From Nitrososphaerota archaeon (lineage in GTDB: Archaea > Thermoproteota > Nitrososphaeria > Nitrososphaerales > Nitrososphaeraceae), in the NCBI GenBank assembly GCA_005877345.1, contig VBPR01000142.1, forward strand, positions 1 to 6,794: a stretch of 6,794 nucleotides of DNA, given 5' to 3'. A program made the position numbers and the translations under genes. The notes below the pieces were generated by a model. That model was given only the letters and a program-made list of their open reading frames with translations. It did not search any database and was not told where the DNA came from. The stretch's first letter is position 1, and each line of letters starts with the position of its first letter. This document shows positions 1 to 5,032 of the stretch, piece by piece.

Positions 1-1125
1 AAACCCAATGAGGATAATATTGAGTTGTTTATTAGAAACGATCAAAAATTGGCTAAACTTATAGACTCTTTTGAGATAGATGTGAATATAGTTATTGCGT
101 TAATACACAGAACAACATATCCCTTTATGGGAGCACAAAAGGAGCATGCATTAAAGAGAATTCATGAATTAATTTCCTTGGCGGGTATCGATGAAGAGGA
201 TGCTAGTACAAGGCAACAATATGAAAAGCTTGGATTGTTCTTATCTATTTGTGATCGCATCGCAGGATACTGTTTGGGTGACTTTAAATACGCTAAGGAA
301 CTTGCCAGACGCAATGCTCGTGGTATTGGATGGCACTCACAAGTCATTAATGAAAAATCTGTAGAATACTTTACTGCGCTTAAACAAAAAGATGATAAAG
401 ATACTTTTGAAAGGGTAATACAGAGTTTGCCTGTTGCATATAGGAAGAATTTTTTTGATAACGTTCAAGGTTTTAGGGAGGCATGGGAAAAAGAACTCGA
501 AATAAAAGCTTCATTACGTAAAAATGAACTTAATTTCGTAACAGTTGTAGAAAATACTATGAATGATAGGAATAAAATGAATGAGCATATGTTTGATACT
601 ATTATGAAGATACGACAAGAGTATTGTTATCCTACAAATTTTAATGATAGGTCATTTCGTAAATCACTTTATGATCCAAGTACGATTCTGATTACACTTA
701 GAATTAATAGTAAGGAGGGAGAGATTGTGGGATATGTAAAAGGAGGGCCCTTAGAAAAGCACAAGCCTAAAGATAGCAATTATGATGAAAGTTTACGTAA
801 AATGGATTCCGTACATATGGAGTCTCTCAGACGTGGTACATACGATGAAAATATAGGTAAAATGAATTCAGTTTTTATGGAATGGATTGCAATCCAAACT
901 GGGTACCTGGGAGAAAAAGGAGGGCATATGCTCAGATCGGAATTTCTAAAAGAGGCTAGAAGGCGAGGTTACGTATATGTTACAAGCTACTATCAAAGAG
1001 AACTTATTAACCATAGAAAGAGTAAAGGAGAGCCAATTGAAATAGTTCAACAATATGATGCTGCTAAGATTGATTACTATAGAATAGATCTATCCCAATT
1101 AGTTGAATCAATTCCAATACAGTGA
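1..1125 (+). CDS. HD-like/GNAT-like fusion protein, 5' end cut by the window
   Basis: The frame is open from base 1 to the TGA at 1123-1125, so the TTG at 25 is only the first start-like codon inside the window and the true start probably lies upstream. Numbering from that TTG gives 366 residues. Residues 1-110 look like the later part of an HD-type hydrolase domain: a helical run with IALIHRTTYPF (23-34), then LSICDRIAGYCLGDF (73-87), whose Asp77 fits the final metal-binding Asp; the first His and the HD pair would lie before base 1. Residues 110-200 are helical. Residues 220-355 look like a GNAT fold: strands ILITLRI (221-227) and EIVGYVKGG (233-241), strand FMEWIAI (284-290), then a degenerate acyl-CoA loop GEKGGHML (296-303) and helix. 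A 20-residue tandem duplication occupies 253-286. Catalytic activity is unproven and the GNAT loop lacks the usual Gln/Arg. Domain names come from pattern recognition, not a search. Confidence 0.72.
   Translation, partial: KPNEDNIELFIRNDQKLAKLIDSFEIDVNIVIALIHRTTYPFMGAQKEHALKRIHELISLAGIDEEDASTRQQYEKLGLFLSICDRIAGYCLGDFKYAKELARRNARGIGWHSQVINEKSVEYFTALKQKDDKDTFERVIQSLPVAYRKNFFDNVQGFREAWEKELEIKASLRKNELNFVTVVENTMNDRNKMNEHMFDTIMKIRQEYCYPTNFNDRSFRKSLYDPSTILITLRINSKEGEIVGYVKGGPLEKHKPKDSNYDESLRKMDSVHMESLRRGTYDENIGKMNSVFMEWIAIQTGYLGEKGGHMLRSEFLKEARRRGYVYVTSYYQRELINHRKSKGEPIEIVQQYDAAKIDYYRIDLSQLVESIPIQ
781..882 (+). repeat. Diverged 60-base tandem duplication inside the HD-GNAT gene
   Basis: Copy one starts at 781 and copy two at 841, a period of exactly 60 bases or 20 codons. 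The first 14 codons of each copy match at about 32 of 42 bases. The protein pattern is YDExxxKMxSVxME, at residues 253-266 and 273-286. Most differences are at third positions or are conservative, so the duplication appears old and kept in frame. Confidence 0.75.
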
Positions 1126-1199
1126 GTTAGCAATATAATTTGGCTTGCATAAACTTTATCACAGGTTCAAGTTTTATGTCAGTGTATGTATATATTTGA

Positions 1200-1230
1200 T
1201 TTTTTAATCAGCTCAGCATAGGAAGCTGAT
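1200..1230 (+). terminator. T-run and small hairpin after the HD-GNAT gene
   Basis: Six T residues at 1200-1205 lie 75 bases after the TGA of the first gene, and oligo-T is the usual archaeal termination signal. Just after it is a 7-bp inverted repeat, ATCAGCT at 1207-1213 and AGCTGAT at 1224-1230, with a 10-base loop. The T-run precedes the hairpin, so this is not a bacterial-type terminator. The rest of the 222-base gap shows no gene. Confidence 0.3.
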
Positions 1231-1317
1231 ATCAAAGTTATTCCAATTATATCGCTTAGTTCAAGGTCATCTGCTAGGATACAGAATCCTTCGATATGAA
1301 ATTTTGGGACAGATCCA

Positions 1318-1326
1318 TTTTAATAA
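1318..1326 (+). promoter_or_regulatory. TATA-like box of the nitroreductase gene
   Basis: TTTTAATAA is centred 26 bases before the GTG at 1348. This is the archaeal TATA-to-start distance expected if transcription begins at or next to the start codon, so it supports both GTG as the start and a leaderless mRNA. Confidence 0.55.
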
Positions 1327-1347
1327 CCAGAAGGATATTACAAGTAT

Positions 1348-1962
1348 GTGTCCTTTCCGAATGATATTTTTTCAAGAATGTTCACAGATAAGAGTACACA
1401 GCTTCTATATCCTAAGGAAGAAGTTCCGGGTCATGATGTAGATGACATAACACAAACAAACCTCTTCAATGTTATGCTGAATAGAAGATCCCAGAGAAAA
1501 TTTCAAAATAAAGAAGTAGAAGAATGGAAGCTTGACATGATTTTTGCAGCAGCGGATACTGCGCCAACTGCAGGAGGATTTCAGGGGTTTGAGATATATC
1601 ACATAAAGAATGAAGGATCTAGGAAAAGGCTTGTTGAAGCTGCCAACAATCAACCATATGTAAATGCCCCTGCAGTACTTGTATTTTGCATGAATCCCAA
1701 GAGAGTAAAATTAAATTTTACTTCAGAGACGATCATAAAATTCTCTCAACAAGATGCGACTCTCGCAGCTGCATATTCTCAATTAGCTGCGCATGCTTTG
1801 GGACTGAGCTCCATATGGATAGGCATGTTTGATGAAAAGAAGATAATGGAAATATTAGGTACAGATCTCTCGCCATCCTCCATCCTTTGTCTGGGATATC
1901 CAGTAAAGATGCTTTTACCAAAGCCAAAGAGGAACCTTAAGGATCTAATTCATGAAATCTAA
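1348..1962 (+). CDS. Nitroreductase-family FMN protein
   Basis: A 204-residue protein of the usual size for single-domain nitroreductases, FMN-dependent NAD(P)H oxidoreductases that act in the cytoplasm, usually as dimers. Family landmarks appear in order: the N-terminal FMN-phosphate motif NRRSQRKF (45-52); the APTAGGFQGFEIYHI block (72-86), like the family's loop and strand that contact flavin; PAVLVFC (108-114) as a core strand; the long helix QDATLAAAYSQLAAHALGL (135-153) followed by SSIWIGMF (154-161); and the C-terminal LCLGYP (180-185), the usual xxxGYP motif. The GTG start is chosen because of the TATA-like box 26 bases upstream; the overlapping ATG at 1346 is in another frame that stops quickly. 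The first 35 residues carry no family motif. The substrate (nitroaromatics, quinones, flavins or another) cannot be told from sequence. It has its own promoter, with no operon partner visible. Confidence 0.9.
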   Translation: MSFPNDIFSRMFTDKSTQLLYPKEEVPGHDVDDITQTNLFNVMLNRRSQRKFQNKEVEEWKLDMIFAAADTAPTAGGFQGFEIYHIKNEGSRKRLVEAANNQPYVNAPAVLVFCMNPKRVKLNFTSETIIKFSQQDATLAAAYSQLAAHALGLSSIWIGMFDEKKIMEILGTDLSPSSILCLGYPVKMLLPKPKRNLKDLIHEI

Positions 1963-2000
1963 TTCCATTAATACAAGAAAGCTTACCTATCTAGTGGAAT
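1962..2000. repeat. Imperfect inverted repeat between convergent genes
   Basis: ATTCCA at 1962-1967 and TGGAAT at 1995-2000 are complementary, and the flanks extend the pairing with one mismatch and one unpaired base. The loop is 27 bases. It sits in the 98-base gap between the converging nitroreductase gene and the minus-strand coiled-coil gene. It could shape 3' ends, but there is no strong T-run beside it. Confidence 0.25.
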
Positions 2001-2060
2001 AGAAGGAAAAGAGAATTGTCCTTTAGTAAAAGCGAATATTGAAATCTACTACATAAACCG

Positions 2061-2666
2061 CTATTTACTACTATTGTTACTTTGCTGTACCTCTTTACGA
2101 AATCTGGTCACGAATTCTTGAATTCTTCGTAGTTGAATATTAATAGAGATGATAAAACTTTCAAGGTCGTTATCATTTTGCTGTTTACCATCCACTACCA
2201 CTGTTTCACAGAGATTCAGGAATGCTTCAATGTACGACAATAAGTCCAATCTTAGGGTATTGTCACTTAATTTGTCTCCAAGCTGCCTTGTCGCATCTTC
2301 TATCTCATGAATCCTGTAATTGGAAATAGGCATAAAATTCTGCTTCACAAAATAATGCAACTGCTCACTTGTTGTATCACCCGAGATATAATCGGTTAAA
2401 TATTCCTTTAATTCTTCTTCCTTTTTCTGTATGTACTCCAGGTGATCTATGATCCTCTTACACTCAAACATCTTCTTAGATAGTTCGTCTAATCTTCTTT
2501 GTTCTAATAGCGAATCCATCCTATGCGTCATGGATGAAATTTTCGAAAGTAGTTCTTCTGCCAATTTTCCAGTTCTGGACTGAAATATATACAGTAGAAC
2601 TGCAATTGCGACTCCTATACCTAACTCAATAATTGTAGCGACCCAGTTCGGTATATCAAAAGCCAA
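2061..2666 (-). CDS. Membrane-anchored coiled-coil protein, function unknown
   Basis: A 201-residue protein I do not recognise. Residues 9-29 form one hydrophobic membrane helix (WVATIIELGIGVAIAVLLYIF), followed by QSRTGK, so the positive-inside rule puts the C-terminal part in the cytoplasm. Residues 33-95 are heptad-rich and charged, typical of a coiled coil (LSKISSMTHRMDSLLEQRR, then KKMFECKRIIDHLEYIQKKEEELKEYL). Residues 100-193 are predicted mostly helical, with a polar Q/N/S tail. Cys69 and Cys153 are the only cysteines. The start is TTG: an in-frame TGA lies three codons upstream, and a TATA-like box on the minus strand (2693-2700) is about 30 bases before it. The gene is divergent from 2879-3262, with roughly 200 bases between them. 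No enzymatic motif is seen. A scaffold or structural role at the membrane is a guess. Confidence 0.75.
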   Translation of the reverse strand: MAFDIPNWVATIIELGIGVAIAVLLYIFQSRTGKLAEELLSKISSMTHRMDSLLEQRRLDELSKKMFECKRIIDHLEYIQKKEEELKEYLTDYISGDTTSEQLHYFVKQNFMPISNYRIHEIEDATRQLGDKLSDNTLRLDLLSYIEAFLNLCETVVVDGKQQNDNDLESFIISINIQLRRIQEFVTRFRKEVQQSNNSSK

Positions 2667-2692
2667 ATCAGATCAATGAAGTCAACTTATGA

Positions 2693-2700
2693 ATTTATAT
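2693..2700 (-). promoter_or_regulatory. TATA-like box of the minus-strand coiled-coil gene
   Basis: On the minus strand this reads ATATAAAT, centred about 30 bases before the TTG start at 2666. A leader of only a few bases is expected. The divergent gap of 2667-2863 therefore carries two promoters pointing outward. Confidence 0.45.
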
Positions 2701-2823
2701 TTTGCAATATCGATTTTATTAATTCTATGAATTTATTATTTTTGAGTAATGAACTCTTTCTAAGGTTCTAGTCCATTAATGATTATTCAATACAGAAACG
2801 AATCTAATTTTCGCGAAATTTTT

Positions 2824-2840
2824 AGAATGTGTCCTATTCT
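2824..2840. promoter_or_regulatory. Short inverted repeat upstream of a TATA-like box
   Basis: AGAAT at 2824-2828 and ATTCT at 2836-2840 flank a 7-base spacer and lie 10 bases before the TATA-like box at 2851. The position suits an activator or operator site, but a 5-bp repeat is easily produced by chance in A+T-rich DNA. Confidence 0.2.
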
Positions 2841-2850
2841 GATGTAAGTT

Positions 2851-2858
2851 ATTAAATA
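2851..2858 (+). promoter_or_regulatory. TATA-like box deciding the start of the anchored beta protein
   Basis: ATTAAATA is centred about 24.5 bases before the ATG at 2879 but only about 9 before the ATG at 2864. A transcript starting at normal distance from this box would not contain the first ATG, which favours 2879 as the start codon. Confidence 0.5.
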
Positions 2859-2878
2859 ACAAAATGGTAGATTTGATA

Positions 2879-3262
2879 ATGGAAAGAATTTATCTTTACT
2901 ATTCTTTGATTGGAGTAATACTTGTAGCAGTATTAATTTTTTTATTGATAAAACAAGAATCTAAAGTTCCATATGCTCTTGAAGTTGACGCTACGAAGGA
3001 CACGACTGATATCGCTGGTACATACTACAGAGTAAGGGTAAATAATATTGGAATGTATCCGCTCACAAGTATTAATGTATACCTAGGTAAAAACGATCTT
3101 CAACATTTAGATAGTTTAGCATCAGGTGAATCATTTTTCTTTTATCCGAAACCCGATACGGAAATAGAGACAATCAAAGTAACTACAAATGAGGGGGTCA
3201 ATGTAAGTACGGATTATCGTACTCCTTTGAAAGGAATTGGTTTACCAGGAAGTGGTAGATAA
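2879..3262 (+). CDS. Small membrane-anchored protein with an outer beta domain
   Basis: From the ATG at 2879 the protein has 127 residues; the ATG at 2864 would add five residues but lies too near the TATA-like box. Residues 7-25 are one hydrophobic helix (YYSLIGVILVAVLIFLLIK). The rest alternates in the manner of a beta-sandwich: YYRVRVNNIGMYPLTSINVY, then FFFYPKPDTEIETIKVTTN, then the tail DYRTPLKGIGLPG. The pattern 'V.N.G..PLT.I.V' with a closing 'YRTP...LPG' resembles small anchored proteins I recall from Thaumarchaeota, where the domain is like CARDB or Ig-type folds; this is recognition, not a database result. The domain probably faces outside the cytoplasm. No cysteines or catalytic motif are seen. 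It lies 84 bases before the next gene, which has its own promoter. Confidence 0.75.
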   Translation: MERIYLYYSLIGVILVAVLIFLLIKQESKVPYALEVDATKDTTDIAGTYYRVRVNNIGMYPLTSINVYLGKNDLQHLDSLASGESFFFYPKPDTEIETIKVTTNEGVNVSTDYRTPLKGIGLPGSGR

Positions 3263-3317
3263 ATAATTTCGGTAGATAATTTGAAATCAGCTAAACCATG
3301 TAAGGCAAGAGGAATGG

Positions 3318-3325
3318 TATAAAAT
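3318..3325 (+). promoter_or_regulatory. TATA box of the small coiled-coil gene
   Basis: TATAAAAT, one of the best TATA boxes in the window, is centred about 25.5 bases before the ATG at 3347. It supports leaderless transcription starting at that ATG rather than at the internal ATG at 3401. Confidence 0.6.
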
Positions 3326-3346
3326 AGAGTGTAATAAATCAAAATC

Positions 3347-3664
3347 ATGTGGTCATGGTCTCTAACTTGGGGTTGCATACCAGAACTATCTAGAAATTGC
3401 ATGGATATGACCAACTCATCTAGTACTTATCTAGGAATCATTGCAGGCGCAATAATTGGTGGAATAGTTAGTTGGTGGATTTTTAATAGACAAAAGAAGA
3501 CTTCTGATAAGCAGGATTACACACTAAGTCGTATTGAACAATTAGAAAATTATAATGAAAAACTACTGGAGAAGATCAAGGCAGTCGAAGAATATAATGA
3601 AAAACTACTGGAGAAGATTTTCGACTTGAACAAAAAAATTGATTCTTTAATTGAAGGTCAATAA
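3347..3664 (+). CDS. Small membrane-anchored coiled-coil protein
   Basis: A protein of 105 residues if it starts at 3347. Residues 28-46 form a glycine-rich membrane helix (YLGIIAGAIIGGIVSWWIF), followed by the basic NRQKK stop-transfer signal, so the C-terminal part should be cytoplasmic. The segment SDKQDYTLSRIEQLE (53-67) leads into a coiled coil that ends near residue 103 and contains the heptad-like unit YNEKLLEKI twice (69-77 and 83-91). The first 18 residues are odd for this kind of protein: four tryptophans-or-cysteine-rich turns before MDMTNSSS. An internal ATG at 3401 gives an 87-residue form with a more usual N-terminus, but only 3347 has a TATA box at the right distance. I recall similar TM-plus-'NRQKKTSDKQDYTL' small proteins in Thaumarchaeota. 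The function is unknown. It precedes mscL by 311 bases, with separate promoters. Confidence 0.75.
   Translation: MWSWSLTWGCIPELSRNCMDMTNSSSTYLGIIAGAIIGGIVSWWIFNRQKKTSDKQDYTLSRIEQLENYNEKLLEKIKAVEEYNEKLLEKIFDLNKKIDSLIEGQ
3551..3618 (+). repeat. 26-bp perfect direct repeat, period 42 bases, in the coiled coil
   Basis: Bases 3551-3576 and 3593-3618 are identical. The period of 42 bases is 14 codons, exactly two heptads, so the copy extends the coiled coil without breaking its register. Perfect identity, including third positions, suggests a recent duplication, and such a tract can grow or shrink by slippage. Confidence 0.85.
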
Positions 3665-3799
3665 AAAGCACTCAAGCAATAATAAAATATGCAATTTGGA
3701 AAATTTGTGTATTAATAAAATGCCTATGTATTTCTTGATAATCGTATGATAATTGTAGCTACCGTTTAAATATCTAATTAAGCCATGTCCGATATTAGA

Positions 3800-3883
3800 C
3801 TAGACTAAGAACGCCACCGCTCCACCGGCATCTCCATGATTGTTCCAAATTTCATTACTAATGCATATTATATCCATACTCAT
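3800..3883 (-). CDS. Candidate micro-ORF, 27 residues
   Basis: On the minus strand an ATG at 3883 (a second in-frame ATG at 3877) opens a 27-codon frame ending in TAG at 3800-3802. The peptide begins MSMDIICISNEIW and ends NNHGDAGGAVAFLV. Its 3' half coincides with the G+C-rich patch, where the GGT/GGA/GCG/GTG/GCG codons look like coding DNA. A TATA-like TATTTTATA lies upstream at 3903-3895, but only 16-22 bases from the two ATGs, shorter than normal. It could be a real micropeptide, the relic of a longer gene, or chance. Confidence 0.25.
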   Translation of the reverse strand: MSMDIICISNEIWNNHGDAGGAVAFLV

Positions 3884-3894
3884 TGTCTCAAGAG

Positions 3895-3903
3895 TATAAA
3901 ATA
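3895..3903 (+). promoter_or_regulatory. Second possible mscL TATA box
   Basis: TATAAAATA is a better match to the consensus than the box at 3951. Transcription from it would start near 3925 and give mscL a leader of about 50 bases. Its near-palindromic sequence also reads TATTTTATA on the other strand, so it could serve the minus-strand micro-ORF instead. Confidence 0.35.
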
Positions 3904-3950
3904 CGCAATTGTTTCTATGTCAACTTTCTTCAACACTGGCGGTAATAAGC

Positions 3951-3958
3951 TTTAAAAT
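3951..3958 (+). promoter_or_regulatory. TATA-like box next to mscL
   Basis: TTTAAAAT is centred about 21.5 bases before the TTG start at 3976. That is short by several bases compared with the other genes here, so it is uncertain whether this box or the one at 3895 is used. Confidence 0.35.
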
Positions 3959-3975
3959 GCAGCAAGTTTGTAACC

Positions 3976-4341
3976 TTGGCAGTTCAACCTCCTCCAAAGA
4001 AAAAATCATTCAAACAAGAGTATGTTGGATTCCTTATAGCCTTTGGAGTAATTGGAATAGCAATTGGTTTTGTTATAGGTCAAGCCGTAAATAAATTGGT
4101 CAGCGCACTTGTTGAAGATATTGTTAGCCCCACTATTGGTCTGTTCTTACCTGGAAACCTTGAGAACATGTCTTCAACTGTTGTAGGTATATTCGGTACG
4201 CCTCTGGAATTCAAGTATGGTGATCTAATTTCAAACATCATAGATTTTTCCATTATTGCTTTACTTGTATTCCTCGCATACAAGATGCTATCAAAATACA
4301 AATTAATTGAAGACAAGACTAAACCAGAAGAGAAGAAGTAA
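3976..4341 (+). CDS. mscL: MscL-type large-conductance mechanosensitive channel
   Basis: A 121-residue protein, within the usual MscL range. MscL forms a homopentameric pore in the cytoplasmic membrane that opens when membrane tension rises and releases solutes after osmotic downshock. The family layout is clear: a lysine-rich N-terminal segment (KKKSFKQEY, 8-16) where the amphipathic helix normally lies; TM1 at about 17-45, with the small-residue packing run FGVIGIAIGFVIGQAVNKLVSALVEDIV typical of the gate helix; SPTIGLF (51-57) after it; a short extracellular loop (58-82) ending in FKYGDLI; TM2 at about 84-105 (NIIDFSIIALLVFLAYKML); and a charged C-terminal tail (EDKTKPEEKK) shorter than the bacterial helix bundle. 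TTG at 3976 is the only start-type codon between the in-frame TAA at 3946-3948 and TM1, so the start is firm. The run of prolines at residues 5-7 is unusual for MscL. Confidence 0.9.
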   Translation: MAVQPPPKKKSFKQEYVGFLIAFGVIGIAIGFVIGQAVNKLVSALVEDIVSPTIGLFLPGNLENMSSTVVGIFGTPLEFKYGDLISNIIDFSIIALLVFLAYKMLSKYKLIEDKTKPEEKK

Positions 4342-4415
4342 CTAACCAGAGCTTAAGCATTTTGCCGTATCGATTTGCAATTGAGCTATCCACATTATTT
4401 ATGATGTGCCAGGTG

Positions 4416-4420
4416 TTTTT
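4416..4420 (+). terminator. Possible T-run terminator of mscL
   Basis: Five T residues lie 75 bases after the mscL stop codon. Archaeal RNA polymerase can stop at such tracts, but five is at the weak end. Confidence 0.25.
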
Positions 4421-4462
4421 ACGTATTTGGGAATTTGTGATGACATTTCAATCATTTGTTAA

Positions 4463-4470
4463 TTTTAAAA
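4463..4470 (+). promoter_or_regulatory. TATA-like box before the 37-codon micro-ORF
   Basis: TTTTAAAA is centred about 23.5 bases before the ATG at 4490, close to the spacing used by the larger genes in this window. It is the main reason to take the micro-ORF seriously. Confidence 0.35.
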
Positions 4471-4489
4471 CCTCGTCAATATTCTAATC

Positions 4490-4603
4490 ATGGTATCAAC
4501 AATTTCAGGGTTTGATAGGTTTCGAACATTGCATATAGTACGATCCTATTACTTGTATGGTAAGCTAGGAACAGTAGAGGATATTGTTCACAACCGAGGT
4601 TGA
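4490..4603 (+). CDS. Candidate small protein of 37 residues
   Basis: ATG at 4490-4492 to TGA at 4601-4603. The peptide starts MVSTISGFDRFRTLHIV, continues RSYYLYGKLG, and ends TVEDIVHNRG. It has no membrane segment, is basic in its middle and could be mostly helical. A TATA-like box lies about 23.5 bases upstream, which suits a leaderless transcript, and a hairpin at 4586-4610 spans the stop codon. I do not recognise the sequence. It is short enough that chance is a real possibility. Confidence 0.35.
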   Translation: MVSTISGFDRFRTLHIVRSYYLYGKLGTVEDIVHNRG

Positions 4604-4610
4604 CTTGAAC
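4586..4610 (+). repeat. Nine-pair bulged hairpin over the micro-ORF stop
   Basis: GTTCA (4586-4590) pairs with TGAAC (4606-4610), and CAAC (4591-4594) pairs with GTTG (4599-4602), closing a CGAG loop; ACT at 4603-4605 is a bulge. The TGA stop codon falls within the 3' arm. It is one of the stronger stem-loops in the window. It could protect an mRNA end or be part of a small RNA. Confidence 0.45.
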
Positions 4611-4637
4611 TAAAAATAAACGTTTAGAAAAATTAAT

Positions 4638-4665
4638 AAAAAATATTTTGCTTCATTAAAAAAAA
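4638..4665 (-). terminator. Oligo-T terminator of the 4667-4900 gene
   Basis: On the minus strand the TAA stop codon is followed, two bases later, by eight T residues (4665-4658) and then by a second tract of six (4643-4638). Such paired T-tracts are the typical intrinsic terminator of Archaea. It is the clearest terminator in the window and supports 4667-4900 as a real gene. Confidence 0.7.
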
Positions 4666-4666
4666 G

Positions 4667-4900
4667 TTAGGAAATTCCCAAATTAGGGAATGACGAAACG
4701 GCGATATTTAATTCACCCTGAATTTTCCTAATCTTGTTTGCATACTCTGTCATTTTGGTGTCGTCGTTTTGTACCTTTGCAATTCGATACCCTTTCCAAG
4801 CTTTTCTCAAAGCTCCCCAGCTTTGTCCTACAGTATAATTTTGGTTATTTACTGGTCGACTTACAGTCAGTTCTCTTTCATGAATTGAGGCTAATGCCAT
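4667..4900 (-). CDS. Small soluble basic protein, unknown function
   Basis: A 77-residue protein starting at ATG 4900-4898. It has no signal peptide or membrane helix and no cysteines. The N-terminal third is extended (HERELTVSRPVNNQNYTV, 7-24); from SWGALRKAWKGYRIAKVQ (27-44) to DTKMTEYANKIRKIQGELNI (47-66) it forms two amphipathic, lysine- and arginine-rich helices; the end is FPNLGIS. The regular helix pattern, codon-like composition and the oligo-T tract right after the stop indicate a real gene. It resembles small hypothetical proteins I associate with Nitrososphaera-type genomes but I cannot name a family. The helical hairpin and charge would suit nucleic-acid or protein binding, which is only a guess. 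It is convergent with mscL and divergent from 5153-6007. Confidence 0.7.
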   Translation of the reverse strand: MALASIHERELTVSRPVNNQNYTVGQSWGALRKAWKGYRIAKVQNDDTKMTEYANKIRKIQGELNIAVSSFPNLGIS

Positions 4901-4916
4901 GTGGTTAAGAGAATAG

Positions 4917-4924
4917 AAATATAC
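4917..4924 (-). promoter_or_regulatory. Weak TATA-like box of the 4667-4900 gene
   Basis: On the minus strand this reads GTATATTT, centred about 20 bases before the ATG at 4900. The spacing is short for a leaderless start, and TTGTAAGTA at 4930-4922 is an alternative with a better distance but a poorer match. Confidence 0.25.
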
Positions 4925-4999
4925 TTACAACGAATAGTCAGTTTTTTGAAATCATCTAGTAAAAAAGTTTAGAACATTAATCGACCTCAATAGTTGCAT

Positions 5000-5032
5000 A
5001 AGATTTGAAATCTTGAGAGGTGGTATTCTCAA
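5000..5032. repeat. Perfect 15-base palindrome joined to a hairpin
   Basis: Bases 5000-5014 form a perfect palindrome of 7 + 1 + 7 (AAGATTTGAAATCTT). It shares its last two bases with a second inverted repeat, TTGAGA at 5013-5018 and TCTCAA at 5027-5032, with an 8-base loop. The pair lies in the 252-base divergent region between the genes starting at 4900 (minus) and 5153 (plus). The first is symmetrical like an operator for a dimeric regulator; the second is more like an RNA stem. Confidence 0.5.

Larger units (their letters stand above)
3665..3975. other. Intergenic region before mscL
   Basis: This 311-base region holds no normal-sized gene. It contains a TATA-like TTTAAATAT at 3765-3773 with no start codon at the right distance; an unusually G+C-rich patch at 3812-3835 (18 of 24 bases); a minus-strand micro-ORF at 3800-3883; and two plus-strand TATA-like boxes, TATAAAATA at 3895-3903 and TTTAAAAT at 3951-3958, which could serve mscL. 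Confidence 0.5.
4342..4666. other. Intergenic region after mscL
   Basis: This 325-base region separates mscL from the converging 4667-4900 gene. It holds a T5 run at 4416-4420 that may end the mscL transcript, a TATA-like box at 4463-4470, a micro-ORF at 4490-4603, a hairpin at 4586-4610, and the A-runs at 4638-4665 that form the terminator of the minus-strand gene. I see no remnant of a known larger gene. Confidence 0.5.

Noticed and set aside
1346..1354. Shared 9-base word ATGTGTCCT at 1346 and 2827
   Set aside because: One copy lies at a start codon and the other far from one; a 9-base match is likely by chance within this window.
1405..1927. Two minus-strand open frames inside the nitroreductase gene
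   Set aside because: Antisense shadows of a gene with clear family motifs.
3214..3414. Minus-strand open frame across the end of the anchored beta protein and the next promoter
   Set aside because: It covers the 3' end of one supported gene and the TATA box and start of another; the product shows no pattern.
3917..3955. Possible 12-codon leader peptide before mscL
   Set aside because: The ATG lies before the transcription start expected from the TATA box at 3895, and 12 codons carry too little information.
3909..4094. Plus-strand open frame overlapping the start of mscL
   Set aside because: It runs in another frame over the well-supported MscL coding sequence and gives a low-complexity, cysteine- and serine-rich product with no pattern.
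4080..4316. Minus-strand open frame inside mscL
   Set aside because: Antisense shadow of mscL; no promoter and no family resemblance.
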